DNA of 64,000 nucleotides from Bin80 sp026709335 (GTDB taxonomy: Bacteria; Bacteroidota; Rhodothermia; Rhodothermales; Bin80): contig OZ241385.1 in the NCBI GenBank assembly GCA_965200825.1, forward strand, positions 2,294,001-2,358,000, given 5' to 3'. Of this stretch, positions 9,536-18,632 are shown in pieces; positions within the stretch are counted from its first letter, which is position 1; every line of letters begins with the position of its first letter. The notes below the pieces were generated by a model, which saw nothing but the letters and a program-made list of their open reading frames with translations, had not been told where the DNA came from and did not search any database. The position numbers and the translations under genes were made by a program.

Positions 9536-10776
9536 GGTTCTACTGGGCTTTGTGTGGTTTAAGATCTAAGCCTCCACAGAAAAAGAGAATTGCGATTCTG
9601 AATTTTCCCATTCATACGTTCAGCGATCGCATTGGATTGTGGATGGCAAAGCGCGTTACAGACTCCCTCATAATGTTCTCTGAACATCTCTGCAATCTTG
9701 ATGACTTCTTTCACCCCTGCGGTTTCCACGCTTTTGATCCAGAGATCAAAATCTTTCTTTGCTTCGGCAAAAGAGGTGTTGTTAAAGAGAGCTTTAAAGT
9801 CTTCTCGCAATCGCCAGGCAACACTGACTTCCAGGTTGGCTTCCTGGATGACCTTGAAGATCTCTTCCTGCGTTTTGGTGCGATTCTTCTCGTTCTTCAA
9901 CAGCGCAAACCGGCTCCCTTTCAATTCTTCCGGATGGGGTTTCACTTCACGCTGGCGAACCTTGTTCAGAGCTGTATTGAGATACTGGATCAAATGAAAC
10001 CGGTCATGGATCAGGGCCGCTTCGGGAAAGACCGTTCGGACCGCCCCAATGAAGGCCTTCCACATATCGATGGAGACCGTCTCTACTTTCTCTTTTATGT
10101 CCTCAAAAATGCGCTCTAATAGTGCGATCGCGCCTTTTTTCGTCCGTCCTTCCCCGACATCAAGCACAACACCACGGGTCGAATCACAGACGATCGTCGC
10201 ATAGACATGCCCGCGCCGGAGGGCTTTCTCGTCCATGCTCACATGAGCGACTGTTTCCCGCTTCCTTCGCTTCATTCCGCGCTCAACCCCCCGGTGCATG
10301 AACGCATGAACCTGATCAAATGAGCAGCGGATCAACCCGGCCGTTTTGGTCTGATTCTTGTTCACCTGCAAAACCTCTATCGCCCAGCTCTCAAACGAAT
10401 GCGTCGCAGGACTCGATGGATCCGTCCAGGGAATCTCCATCGTTTTGATCCCCGCAGAAGACTTCACGCGGGGAAGCCTGCAATGGATATAACAAACGCT
10501 CTGAAACCAGTCCAAGTGACGCCATACGCGCTCCCTGCGACGGTCATAAAATACTCCGGGTTCTCCCGTCTCTGGACAGATCAGGTTCTGCCCCGAATGC
10601 GAAAGATAAACATCAATTCGTCGCTCCTTCGGGTTAAAGGTGACCTCGTCAACTTGCCACTCGGAGTCAAGTCCTAACGAGTCCCGCATCACTGCATTCA
10701 TAAATTCCTTCGTCATGAAATTGCTATATTTGATTCAGCTTGAATTTAATCATTTCATACAAAACTCTACAGAACC
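9536..10776 (-). mobile_element. ISL3-family insertion sequence, defective
   Basis: About 1241 bp bounded by imperfect terminal inverted repeats. The left end 9536-9556 begins GGTTCTACTGGG and the reverse complement of 10756-10776 begins GGTTCTGTAGAG; 15 of 21 positions match. GG-starting ends and a single transposase ORF are typical of ISL3. I see no convincing 8-bp target duplication (TTCTGATT on the left, CTTCTTTG on the right), so the insertion is old or one flank was rearranged. The element separates the propeller/DsbA pair from the peptide/propeller pair. Confidence 0.8.
9559..10716 (-). pseudogene. ISL3 transposase with deleted and frameshifted C-terminus
   Basis: 385 codons with the N-terminal zinc-ribbon area degenerate (ICPETGEPG), the DDE core (VSMDEKALRRGH, SIDMWKAF, IHDRFHLIQYLN) and the ISL3 C-terminal block SNAIAERMNGKIQ. 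After this the frame ends abruptly in NRNSLFLWRLRS. The expected tail, FRIAILFFCGGLDLKPHKAQ, is present in the +1 frame and stops at 9540-9542 inside the terminal repeat. The ~15 codons normally between NGKIQ and FRIAILFF are missing. The junction at about 9596-9603 carries the short repeat TTCAG, which suggests deletion by microhomology. The enzyme is therefore probably inactive. Confidence 0.8.
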
Positions 10777-10786
10777 CTTCTTTGCT

Positions 10787-11107
10787 ATGGACAATCAAGT
10801 CTTCTCAGTCATGAGGCACACTGCCATAATGTCTGCCTTAATGCTATTGTCTTGCCTCCTGATGGTAACAGTACCCGGTGCCAAGGCAGGAATCCCTGAA
10901 CCAGATACAGAACCCACAGCTACCACCTCTAATTGCGAATATCTCGCGGGGGAACCGTGTGCTAAATTGCTACAGAACTGTCTGGATACTGCCAGTGAAA
11001 ACTATGAAAACGGTGATTACAATCACGAACAGTATGTTATGTTTGCGGTCTACTATTGCCCAGATGCGTTCATGGACTGTGTGGAAGACCTTTATGGAGA
11101 TCAGTGA
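10787..11107 (+). CDS. small secreted Cys-containing peptide precursor
   Basis: 106 codons from the ATG at 10787; an ATG at 10811 would give a tighter signal peptide (MRHTAIMSALMLLS...AKA). The hydrophobic leader ends at AKA, leaving an acidic mature part of about 70 residues with five cysteines (SNCEYLAGEPCAKLLQNC, then YYC and MDC). No known family is recognised. It lies directly upstream of a beta-propeller gene on the same strand, the arrangement also seen at 61 kb. The ISL3 right end is only 10 bp before the ATG, so the native promoter is missing and the true 5' end may be truncated. Confidence 0.6.
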   Translation: MDNQVFSVMRHTAIMSALMLLSCLLMVTVPGAKAGIPEPDTEPTATTSNCEYLAGEPCAKLLQNCLDTASENYENGDYNHEQYVMFAVYYCPDAFMDCVEDLYGDQ

Positions 11108-11309
11108 TTGGCAGCTTCCGCATTTTGTAGAGTCTCTGATGGTTGTTGGTTTAACCCCATTGGGGTAAGCTTCATTAGTGTATAGTAATCTGTTCAAAAG
11201 TTTTTCTTTTGGTCAGATTGTTGAAGTGGTTGCACAATTCAGACAAAGAATCGGCTTTGATCACCTAACAGTAATCCCCCTTCCAAAGCTATCGGTGGTT
11301 GGAATCCGT

Positions 11310-12332
11310 ATGATGCACTCTTATTTCCGCGCATTGAGTTCGAATTTGTTCTTGATAGTACCCTGGGTGGTGCTATATGGAATTATCGTGCCAATTAGTG
11401 TAAGTGCTCAGCCGGTTATTCTTCAAGAAATTCTGTCTATTGATGGCTTTCATACTATTTCTGATTTAACTGTGGGAAATGACAGTAGCATATATGTTGC
11501 GGATCACCGTAACTCCTCGCTGAGCAAGTTTGACTCATCCGGACGATTGGTACGGAAAGTCGGCGGGCAGGGTGTTGCCCCAGGAGAATTTGTCAGCGGC
11601 CCCCGTCATCTGGCATTAATGGATAGTATGCTGATTGTTTCAGACCATAAAGGCACTGGTACCCTGCAGTTTTTCGACCTGAATCTCAACTTTAAAGTCT
11701 CTACCCAAGTTTCAGCTCCCCTAGACATGGATGTGGCCTCTGATGAACGATTGTATCTTGGAACCACAGACTTGGCTACTTTAGACAGATATGTCACTAT
11801 ATACACACCAAACGAAGTTCCCAAAAGGTTGTTTGGATTAAGTGATATCCACAGGTACAATCTTGAAAACCAATTCATATTGCTTGCTCGGTACCCTGAA
11901 AGAATTGTTATTGTTTTTCAGGCCGTGAACCGTATTGATATCTATGATCCGTCTGGACACCTTTTGAATCGTTTTTCCATTGAAAGTCTACCACTTCGTT
12001 ATCGGGGACGCCGTATAGACACAATTAAACGACAACAATTGCCAGACGATATTGTCGAATCCATCAGTTACGTTCCTGGAGGCTTAATTTTTACGAGTGC
12101 CGTAATGGATCATGAAGGAAACCTGTTTCTGGAACACGGAGGGAAAATAGAAGAGATGCCTGCGAGTAGGTCGGTGTATATGATCACCCTTGAAGGAAAA
12201 GAGGAGGGTATGTTCCAAATGCCCCGTGGTACAAGCCTCAAGTACATTGACGAAACTGGACACGCATATGCCGCAAAAACAACAAAAGAGTCAACTGTGC
12301 TGAAAAAATATAAAATTGAGTATCAGCAGTGA
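11310..12332 (+). CDS. 6-bladed beta-propeller secreted protein
   Basis: 340 residues from the double ATG at 11310/11313; a longer in-frame GTG start at 11178 would precede an unlikely leader. The signal sequence is LFLIVPWVVLYGIIVPISVSA, cut before QPVIL. Blades follow the pattern TVGNDSSIYVADHRNSSLSKF, with the family signature GGQGVAPGEF after the first. The protein is related in plan, not closely in sequence, to the propellers at 8375-9514 and 59968-61056. It follows the small Cys peptide by about 200 bp on the same strand. Its function is unknown; exported recognition or scaffold protein is my guess. Confidence 0.78.
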   Translation: MMHSYFRALSSNLFLIVPWVVLYGIIVPISVSAQPVILQEILSIDGFHTISDLTVGNDSSIYVADHRNSSLSKFDSSGRLVRKVGGQGVAPGEFVSGPRHLALMDSMLIVSDHKGTGTLQFFDLNLNFKVSTQVSAPLDMDVASDERLYLGTTDLATLDRYVTIYTPNEVPKRLFGLSDIHRYNLENQFILLARYPERIVIVFQAVNRIDIYDPSGHLLNRFSIESLPLRYRGRRIDTIKRQQLPDDIVESISYVPGGLIFTSAVMDHEGNLFLEHGGKIEEMPASRSVYMITLEGKEEGMFQMPRGTSLKYIDETGHAYAAKTTKESTVLKKYKIEYQQ

Positions 12333-12645
12333 TCTTGTATCCGTATTGAGAGAACAAGTCTTCTTGCTTCATCGACCGCAGCGAACATTGCGCACTGCCA
12401 CGATCTCGGGCTCAAATATGCCGCAACTCAGAGAAATACTGGAAGAGTATCAAGAGGAGTCCGTTGTGGTTCAGGAGCGGCTGCGGGTGGAGGAAGGAAG
12501 GGAACTCGTCTTGGTCTGGGAGCACGAGAGCAGGAAGACGATCCTATGTATACCATTACAATTTCATCTGAACTCGTTTGTAAATCAAAGTTCAGATGAA
12601 ACTGAGTTAGTGGGAGCAACTGATTGCAGTTAAGGATACGAACCT
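12333..12645. other. intergenic region between convergent genes, perfect hairpin
   Basis: The gap between the propeller gene and the polyprenyl synthase gene holds a 13-bp perfect inverted repeat: TTTCATCTGAACT at 12562-12574 and its complement at 12589-12601, with a 14-nt loop. It can act as a two-way terminator for the convergent genes although no U-tract follows. An open stretch of about 70 codons starting at 12418 (MPQLREILEEYQEES) is hydrophilic and of unknown status; I do not call it a gene. Confidence 0.35.
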
Positions 12646-13641
12646 CTATTTTTTCCGTGCAATCACGTACTCACTGAGTGCATGCATAGCTCTGCGAGCT
12701 TCGGATTCAGGGAAAGATTCCAGCAGGGATTGTGCTGACCTCACATGGTGTTCCATACGCTGTTTTGCGTAGCTCAGTCCCCCGGTTGATTCAACGAATT
12801 TAAAAATAGTTTCTCGATGTTGTTTCTTTTTCCCCCCTGTGCGTATGATGTTCAGGATTTTTCGCCGCGTGGATGGATTGGTGACCTCCAGTGCATGAAT
12901 GAGAGGCAAAGTGATCAGTTTTTTTTGAATGTCTGCACCCACAGGCTTGCCAATTTCTTGTGTTCCAAAATCAAATAAATCATCCCGAATCTGGAATGCC
13001 AGTCCCAACTGCTCTCCAAACTCCGCCATAGACTGCAGACGACTTTGGTTCGCGTTGGCGCTTAGAGCCCCGCACTGGGTGCATGCGGAAATCAGGGACG
13101 CGGTTTTGTCTGAGATAATCTTGTAGTATGAATCTTCATCAATTTCCATTCTGCGTGAACGTTGAACCTGACGCAACTCTCCTTCACTCATTCGTTTGAC
13201 AGCGTTACTCAGTACCTGAAGGATATCATGATCTTCATGATCCAGCGCCAGGAGAAGTCCACGACTCAGGAAGTAGTCACCAAGTAGAACAGCGACCTTG
13301 TTCCCCCAGAGTGCATTGATAGAGAATGCTCCGCGCCGCTTCTCGGATTCGTCCACAACATCATCATGTACCAGCGTTGCCGTGTGAAGAAGTTCAACCA
13401 GTGCAGCAGCCCGATGGCTCCGTTCGCGTATACCACCACAGGTTTTAGCCGTCAGAAGTACCAGCAATGGTCGAATACGTTTACCTTTTTGCCGCAAAAA
13501 ATATCGAATCACCAGGTTCAAGAGCCCATGCTCTACATGTACTGCATCCCTGAAGTGACGGGAAAACTCTCTGAGGTCACCCTTGACAACCGATTGAAAA
13601 TCTTGCAGTGCGACGACAGGCTCATTTCGGATTGGGGACAT
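12646..13641 (-). CDS. ispB: long-chain trans-polyprenyl diphosphate synthase
   Basis: 331 residues of the all-helical isoprenyl synthase fold. The first Asp-rich motif is HDDVVDESEKRRG and the second is IRDDLFDFGTQEIGKP; GKRIRPLLVLLTAK is the substrate-binding block. It elongates farnesyl or geranylgeranyl diphosphate with isopentenyl diphosphate to the side chain of a respiratory quinone. Bulky residues ahead of the first motif are absent, consistent with a long-chain (C35-C40) product. The exact chain length cannot be read, so the ispB name is generic (hepT or ispB type). It is transcribed alone, with a 142-bp gap upstream. Confidence 0.88.
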   Translation of the reverse strand: MSPIRNEPVVALQDFQSVVKGDLREFSRHFRDAVHVEHGLLNLVIRYFLRQKGKRIRPLLVLLTAKTCGGIRERSHRAAALVELLHTATLVHDDVVDESEKRRGAFSINALWGNKVAVLLGDYFLSRGLLLALDHEDHDILQVLSNAVKRMSEGELRQVQRSRRMEIDEDSYYKIISDKTASLISACTQCGALSANANQSRLQSMAEFGEQLGLAFQIRDDLFDFGTQEIGKPVGADIQKKLITLPLIHALEVTNPSTRRKILNIIRTGGKKKQHRETIFKFVESTGGLSYAKQRMEHHVRSAQSLLESFPESEARRAMHALSEYVIARKK

Positions 13642-13783
13642 CTGCTCTACCTCGGATCATGAGGGCCTATGAACGATGAATTCGGTTGCAGTGTTCTACT
13701 TTTCGCAGAAATCGGTGATCTTTCTGTCGCGAGTACAACTATCATGAGTGCTCATCCATGATGTTGATTTTGACGGAGCAATA

Positions 13784-14800
13784 TCAACCAAAATTGTACC
13801 GTTTTCGATGAAGCAGAATTAGAAAGAATGGCACCCCGCAGAATGCAGTCACTATCCCCACAGGTAGTTGAGCATTTGGCAAAAGAGCCCTGGCTGCGAT
13901 GTCTGCCCAAAGGAGAAAAACCGCTCCTGCAATAAAACAAGCCGGTAATACTCGGCGATGGGTAACTCCGGTGAAGGAACGCACGGCGTGCGGAACGATG
14001 AGTCCTACAAACCCAATCGCTCCGCTCGCTGCAACAATGGATCCAGTCACCAGCGAAGCCAGAATAATCAGAATCCGTTTTACGGATTCAACCGACACGC
14101 CAAGCGAGTGAGCAGATTCATCCCCCGTCAACATTCCATCCAGCGGTCGTGCAAGCGCAAGTAATACGATGAGACCGATAGAGACGGCGATTGCTGGCCA
14201 GACAAGGGCAGTCCAGGTCGCCAAATGGAGTGAACCCAGAAGCCAGAACAAAACGGATCTGAGTTTATCAGGATCTGGAGAAGACAAGGTGATAAACGAG
14301 GAAAGGGCTCCCATAAGAGATGCAACAGCTACCCCTGCCAGTAGTAGCCGAGTGACCGATATGTGTCCCCTATTCCCAGCCACGCCATACACAATGAGGA
14401 TCGCGCATAATCCCCCCAGGAATGCAGCGGTCGGCATTGAGATAGCTTTTGAGATCAGTGGAGGCAGAAAGCCCAGATAAAAGAGTGAGGCGCCTGCTGT
14501 TGCGCCACCCGAGAGTCCCAAAATATAGGGTTCTGCCAAAGGATTTCGTACGAGGGTTTGCATTGCAGCTCCGATAATACCCAGCCCGCCTCCTACAATG
14601 AAGGCAAGTAGCGAACGGGGAAGACGTAATTGCCAGACAATGCGATCTGCAATGGGATCAGAAGCGGGGCCGGATCCGAATGTCACATGATGCCACAGCA
14701 CCGAAAGTGCTTCGGCAAAAGATACCTCATGCCCCATACTCACAGAAAAGATCAGACTGACAAGTGCCAGAATCAGAAGCCCTGCTATCCAGCCTTTCAT
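13784..14800 (-). CDS. FecCD/BtuC-type ABC transporter permease
   Basis: 338 residues with about ten transmembrane helices. Motifs of the FecCD family are present: RLPRSLLAFIVGGGLGIIGAAMQ, NPLAEPYILGLSGGA, and the ATPase-coupling GFVGLIVPHAVRSFTG. It forms the inner-membrane channel for cobalamin, haem or ferric siderophore import. The ATG overlaps the stop of the binding-protein gene by 4 bp, so the pair is co-translated. No ATPase gene follows, so the ATP-binding subunit must be encoded elsewhere. Substrate cannot be told from the permease; the BtuF-like partner tips it toward cobalamin. Confidence 0.88.
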   Translation of the reverse strand: MKGWIAGLLILALVSLIFSVSMGHEVSFAEALSVLWHHVTFGSGPASDPIADRIVWQLRLPRSLLAFIVGGGLGIIGAAMQTLVRNPLAEPYILGLSGGATAGASLFYLGFLPPLISKAISMPTAAFLGGLCAILIVYGVAGNRGHISVTRLLLAGVAVASLMGALSSFITLSSPDPDKLRSVLFWLLGSLHLATWTALVWPAIAVSIGLIVLLALARPLDGMLTGDESAHSLGVSVESVKRILIILASLVTGSIVAASGAIGFVGLIVPHAVRSFTGVTHRRVLPACFIAGAVFLLWADIAARALLPNAQLPVGIVTAFCGVPFFLILLHRKRYNFG

Positions 14801-15669
14801 TGATCAGAAATAATTTCGGGGTGCAAAATTTCAGCGAGATCCCAAGCTCCTCTTATGAGACGTGGTCCGGGCCGTAAATAAAAGCCGGAGTCTAGTTCGT
14901 AGACCCGGTCGGCCTGTACTGCCGGTATAATATCCCATGTTGGATGATATTCAGGGAGTGTGGAACCTTCAAAGGTACCTACGATGACATCCGGCATGGA
15001 AGTCAAAACAAACTCGTCTGTCAGGACGGGGAAGCGAATAGAAAAATCTCCTGTGATACTTTTCCCACCCGCCAGATCAATCATATCATGAATGTAACTC
15101 TCCTTTCCAAAAGCATACAGGGTAGCCAGTTCAATCAAAAACAGTACATCCGGTCTTTGAGTCAGTCCTGTTGTGAGTGAAGCAAGTTGAGAGAGGGAAT
15201 CTTCAAGCTCCGTGGCTCGTTGCTCTGCAAATTCCGGAGTATGAAGCAATGTTCCCAGGTTTCGGATTGCCCTGCTGACATCTTCCATCGTTTTTATGGC
15301 GACAAAATAAACAGGAATTCCCACGGCTGAAAAAGTATCCGCATCTTTTGGGTTGTTGACTTGCTCACTGGCAACGACTAGATCTAAATCCAGTGCGACG
15401 ATTGCTTCAAAATCCATGGGAATTAGACTATATCTTGGTAGAGAGTCAATTGCGGGAGGGAAATTGTCGACGGTTGATACGCCAACCACTTTCGAGCCAG
15501 CACCTGCTGCGAACAACAGCTCAGTGATACTTGGTGCAAGCGGTGCAATTCTTTCCACCTTGGCAGGTAGTTGTACGATCCGCCCCAAATCATCCTCAAC
15601 GGTATATTCGCCATCCAAGTTGGATGAGCAGCTGCATATTACCAGAAAAAACAGAAAAAAACGGTGCAT
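14797..15669 (-). CDS. BtuF-like periplasmic substrate-binding lipoprotein
   Basis: 290 residues of the class III helical-backbone binding protein fold. The N-terminus FFLFFLVICSCSS is a lipoprotein signal with Cys near residue 14. The binding segment VERIAPLAPSITELLFAAGAG is the typical BtuF/TroA-like 'R-I-V-S-L-A-P-S' block, and PAIDSLPRYSLIP and LDLDLVVASEQVN follow. It would deliver cobalamin or a similar chelate to the permease encoded just downstream. The upstream gap to deoC is only 68 bp and is divergent, too short for a cobalamin riboswitch, and none is seen. Substrate remains an inference. Confidence 0.82.
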   Translation of the reverse strand: MHRFFLFFLVICSCSSNLDGEYTVEDDLGRIVQLPAKVERIAPLAPSITELLFAAGAGSKVVGVSTVDNFPPAIDSLPRYSLIPMDFEAIVALDLDLVVASEQVNNPKDADTFSAVGIPVYFVAIKTMEDVSRAIRNLGTLLHTPEFAEQRATELEDSLSQLASLTTGLTQRPDVLFLIELATLYAFGKESYIHDMIDLAGGKSITGDFSIRFPVLTDEFVLTSMPDVIVGTFEGSTLPEYHPTWDIIPAVQADRVYELDSGFYLRPGPRLIRGAWDLAEILHPEIISDQ

Positions 15670-15737
15670 GATGAGTAAGCAGATGGCACCCGTTACAGGG
15701 TATAAAGTTACAGGGAGACAATCTCCGATATCACAGG

Positions 15738-16433
15738 ATGGATAATATAGACCGTAGCAATCGGGAATTGACTGTTTCCGGACTTGCCCAAATGATTGAT
15801 CATACCAGATTGGGAGTTGATACTACTGTGCAGGAAATACGTGTATTATGCGAGGAGGCCGCGGAATATGAATTTGCCAGCGTTTGTGTTCCTCCATGTT
15901 ATGTCAGAGAAGCTGCGTTAATACTCAATGGGGCACCTCCAAGTGTTTGCACTGTATTGAGTTTTCCACATGGAGACAGTTGCACCGGGGCAAAAGTTAA
16001 GGAAGCCTGTCTTGCGATTGAGAATGGTGCGACAGAAGTTGATATGGTGATGGCTGTTGGGTTATTCAAGAGTGGCTTCTATGATGCTGTCAAAACAGAT
16101 ATCGAGCAGGTTGTGCAAACATGTGAGCATGCCGCTCTCGTAAAAGTGATTCTCGAATGTATTCTTCTTACTGATGAACAAAAACGGATGGCATGCCATT
16201 TAGCCCGTGATGCAGGTGCAGATTATGTGAAGACTTCTACCGGGTATGCAAATGGTGGTGCTACCGAACAAGATATCGCTCTGATGCATAGTACGATCGG
16301 AGAAGATCTTGGCATCAAGGCGTCAGGTGGGATACGTACATTTGAGGAGGCACTCGCGATGATCCGTGCAGGTGCTACCAGAATTGGTGCCAGTGCCTCA
16401 TTAGCCATCATTCAAGGTATTGAAAATGCGTGA
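15738..16433 (+). CDS. deoC: deoxyribose-phosphate aldolase
   Basis: 231 residues, the usual length of the short DeoC class. It interconverts 2-deoxyribose-5-phosphate with glyceraldehyde-3-phosphate and acetaldehyde in nucleoside salvage. The Schiff-base lysine lies in VKTSTGYANGGAT, the proton-relay lysine in GIKASGGIRTFEEAL, and EVDMVMAVGLFKSG forms the expected phosphate-side strand. The ATG at 15738 opens a divergent pair with the binding-protein gene. The stop overlaps the start of the SPOR lipoprotein gene. Confidence 0.95.
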   Translation: MDNIDRSNRELTVSGLAQMIDHTRLGVDTTVQEIRVLCEEAAEYEFASVCVPPCYVREAALILNGAPPSVCTVLSFPHGDSCTGAKVKEACLAIENGATEVDMVMAVGLFKSGFYDAVKTDIEQVVQTCEHAALVKVILECILLTDEQKRMACHLARDAGADYVKTSTGYANGGATEQDIALMHSTIGEDLGIKASGGIRTFEEALAMIRAGATRIGASASLAIIQGIENA

Positions 16434-16977
16434 AGCCTTCCCTAAATTGACTCTACTTCTTTTGCTGTGTGGCCTTGTCGGTTGTTCCGGGCCTACAACC
16501 AGAACATTGATTGACTCATCCGATGAAAATAAACAGGAAGGTATTTCAATTGACTGGGCCGAATACGAGGATTTTAGCCTGGATGCTTACCAGGAAGAGG
16601 TTAAAAATTTTTCTACGTGGTCGATTCACGATGTACCTGATATATTACTTGCTCCTAGTATGGATTCACTTACATCTAGGGTTGAACAAAATGGATTTAG
16701 AATCCAGCTTTTAGCTACACTGGACAAGCTGGAAGCAGATCAGGCGGTTGAAGATGCTCTGGTGTGGTGGGAGGAGTTTGAGATGAGTTCCTCATATCGG
16801 GAAGTTTATGCTCAAAATGAGTCAGAACCACCAGTATATCTGGATTTTCGTGCGCCCTACTATCGCGTTCGAATTGGAAATTTCCCGAATCAAAGGGATG
16901 CAGAGCGTTTTCTTGCCGTGATCAAGGGAGATTATGCAAGTGCGTTCGCAGCTCCGGATCTGATATCTATTAAATAG
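16426..16977 (+). CDS. SPOR-like domain lipoprotein
   Basis: 183 residues from the ATG at 16426; a TTG at 16420 is the only alternative. The N-terminus LTLLLLLCGLVGCSG is a lipobox signal. Residues 85-180 look like a SPOR (peptidoglycan-binding) fold: FRIQLLATLDKLEADQAVED, then PYYRVRIGNFPNQRDAERFL. This domain binds denuded glycan strands, often at the division septum. It overlaps the deoC stop by 8 bp and converges with dapD, overlapping that gene's end by 8 bp. Nothing links it functionally to deoC apart from translational coupling. Confidence 0.78.
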   Translation: MREAFPKLTLLLLLCGLVGCSGPTTRTLIDSSDENKQEGISIDWAEYEDFSLDAYQEEVKNFSTWSIHDVPDILLAPSMDSLTSRVEQNGFRIQLLATLDKLEADQAVEDALVWWEEFEMSSSYREVYAQNESEPPVYLDFRAPYYRVRIGNFPNQRDAERFLAVIKGDYASAFAAPDLISIK

Positions 16978-17788
16978 ATTGCCGCAGCGCAGATTCTAAT
17001 TCTGTTGCAGCATCTGTTCTGGCATCGCGATATTTGACAATCACAGGAGTATAGGTGGAGATGCCATGCTCGAGAGCGAAAGAACTGGACTGTTTGCGGC
17101 TCCCGGAGACGACGACAGCGCCTGTCGGAACCTCCCCCGGTTCAAGAATTCGCTCGTGAACTAGATCATACAGACGTGTGGATTTAGTGAGGATGACTCC
17201 GGGTGCCAGCACGGCGCCTTCACGAACGATGCAACCTTCGTAGATCCCGGATCCCCCTCCAAGAAAGCAGTCATCTTCAATGATTACAGGCAATGCTCCC
17301 GGTGGCTCCAATACTCCGCCAATTTGCGTAGCGGCAGATATATGGACTCGTTTTCCAACTTGGGCGCAGCTGCCCACGAGAGCATGAGAATCCACCATGG
17401 TCTCTTCGTCAACGTAAGCCCCCGTATTGATATACATCGGGGGCATACAGATCACATCCGGGCTGATGTAGCATCCGGTTCGGATAGAGGATCCACCAGG
17501 AACCAGTCGAATATTGTCTCTGATTTCAATGGGCCTCAATGGAAATGTATGTTTATCAAAGAAGGGGGCCGGGGCAGCGTCAATCTTCGTAAGATGGCCG
17601 GCCCGAAACCCATAGAGCAGCCCTTTTTTCACCCAAGCGTGAGCTTCCCAGGTCCCATCCCTCCTTCGGGAGGCAGCTCGTACCGTTCCGGCATTTAACG
17701 CATTGATCAGGTGATCAAACCCGATTTGCTGTACATCCGGGTTACTGGACTCGAGATATTGTCGAATAACAGAGGGAGAGGCACTCAT
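16970..17788 (-). CDS. dapD: 2,3,4,5-tetrahydropyridine-2,6-dicarboxylate N-succinyltransferase
   Basis: 272 residues, very close to the 274 of E. coli DapD. It succinylates tetrahydrodipicolinate on the route to meso-diaminopimelate and lysine. The N-terminal helical domain is followed by left-handed beta-helix hexapeptide repeats (GSSIRTGCYISPDVICMPP, VDSHALVGSCAQVGKRVHI, GGVLEPPGALPVIIEDDCF). The C-terminal strand GAVVVSGSRK matches the family. It is translationally coupled to the glucokinase gene upstream (4-bp overlap) and converges on the SPOR gene. Confidence 0.93.
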   Translation of the reverse strand: MSASPSVIRQYLESSNPDVQQIGFDHLINALNAGTVRAASRRRDGTWEAHAWVKKGLLYGFRAGHLTKIDAAPAPFFDKHTFPLRPIEIRDNIRLVPGGSSIRTGCYISPDVICMPPMYINTGAYVDEETMVDSHALVGSCAQVGKRVHISAATQIGGVLEPPGALPVIIEDDCFLGGGSGIYEGCIVREGAVLAPGVILTKSTRLYDLVHERILEPGEVPTGAVVVSGSRKQSSSFALEHGISTYTPVIVKYRDARTDAATELESALRQSI

Positions 17789-18546
17789 CTGTCGGCTTGA
17801 TTATGAGCAGCACAGGCGGCTCCAATGATGCCAGCTTCGTTCTGAAAATGCGCAGGTAACAGTCGAGCCTGTGTCTTGAGTAAATGAAAGTAATGTTTGG
17901 TCCGCTTTGGTCGGCTGATCCCTCCACCAAGAATGATCAGATCAGGGTCAAGCAGGAACTCTATGTACGTCAAGTAATCTTGGAGACGGTCCGCCCAGGT
18001 TTCCCAAGACAGATGATCACGCTTGCGCGTACTGTTGGCGGCCAGAATTTCTGCTGTGGTCCCGTACATGCGCAGGTGACCAAGCTCAAGGTTAGGAATC
18101 AGGAGGGAATTCATAAACAGGCTGGATCCGATTCCGGTACCCAGAGTAAGAACTAGCGTCTTTCCTTTCGCTCCTTTGCCTGCTCCATAATGGGTTTCTG
18201 CATACCCGGCGGCATCCGCATCGTTGAGTGTGGTGACCTCTGATTCGAGTACCTTCGAAAAGAGTTTGTTGACGTTCGTCCCAATCCATGACTGATCGAT
18301 GTTCGCGGCTGTACATGCGATTCCATTGCGAATACGAACCGGCAACGTAATTCCAATTTTCCCGTCCCAAGAGAAATGTTTACTCACTGCGTGCACAGTT
18401 TCGGCAATATCCTGCGGAAGGCCCTTTTTGGGTGTGGGGAGGCGGAAACGTTTTGAGGAGATTTCTCCCGTCTCAATAATGACCGGCGCTCCCTTGATAC
18501 CGGTTCCTCCTATGTCAATTCCTAAAACTTCCAAGTTGAAATGCAT
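17785..18546 (-). CDS. ppgK: polyphosphate glucokinase (ROK family)
   Basis: 253 residues. It phosphorylates glucose using inorganic polyphosphate and often ATP. The phosphate-binding loop GIDIGGTGIKGAP is the PpgK variant of the ROK motif. Also present are NIDQSWIGTNVNKLF, the catalytic aspartate in LNDADAAGYAE, LTLGTGIGSSLF and the ELGHLRM histidine. The C-terminal DLIILGGGISRPK completes the sugar-kinase fold. The CxCGxxGC zinc motif of many other ROK kinases is absent, as expected for PpgK. It is the first gene of a two-gene unit with dapD. Confidence 0.88.
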   Translation of the reverse strand: MHFNLEVLGIDIGGTGIKGAPVIIETGEISSKRFRLPTPKKGLPQDIAETVHAVSKHFSWDGKIGITLPVRIRNGIACTAANIDQSWIGTNVNKLFSKVLESEVTTLNDADAAGYAETHYGAGKGAKGKTLVLTLGTGIGSSLFMNSLLIPNLELGHLRMYGTTAEILAANSTRKRDHLSWETWADRLQDYLTYIEFLLDPDLIILGGGISRPKRTKHYFHLLKTQARLLPAHFQNEAGIIGAACAAHNQADR

Positions 18547-18632
18547 CAGTTTGAACTCAAAGATAGGATATATTCAGCACCTTAAACAATTCAAATTACG
18601 TATACTATAATTAAACCAAAAAGTCTGTCATC

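Noticed and set aside
12418..12633. A gene reading MPQLREILEEYQEES
   Set aside because: It runs through the hairpin and has no neighbours or family; only noted as an open stretch.
15670..15737. Cobalamin riboswitch before the binding-protein gene
   Set aside because: The gap is 68 bp, far too short, and no B12-box is seen.
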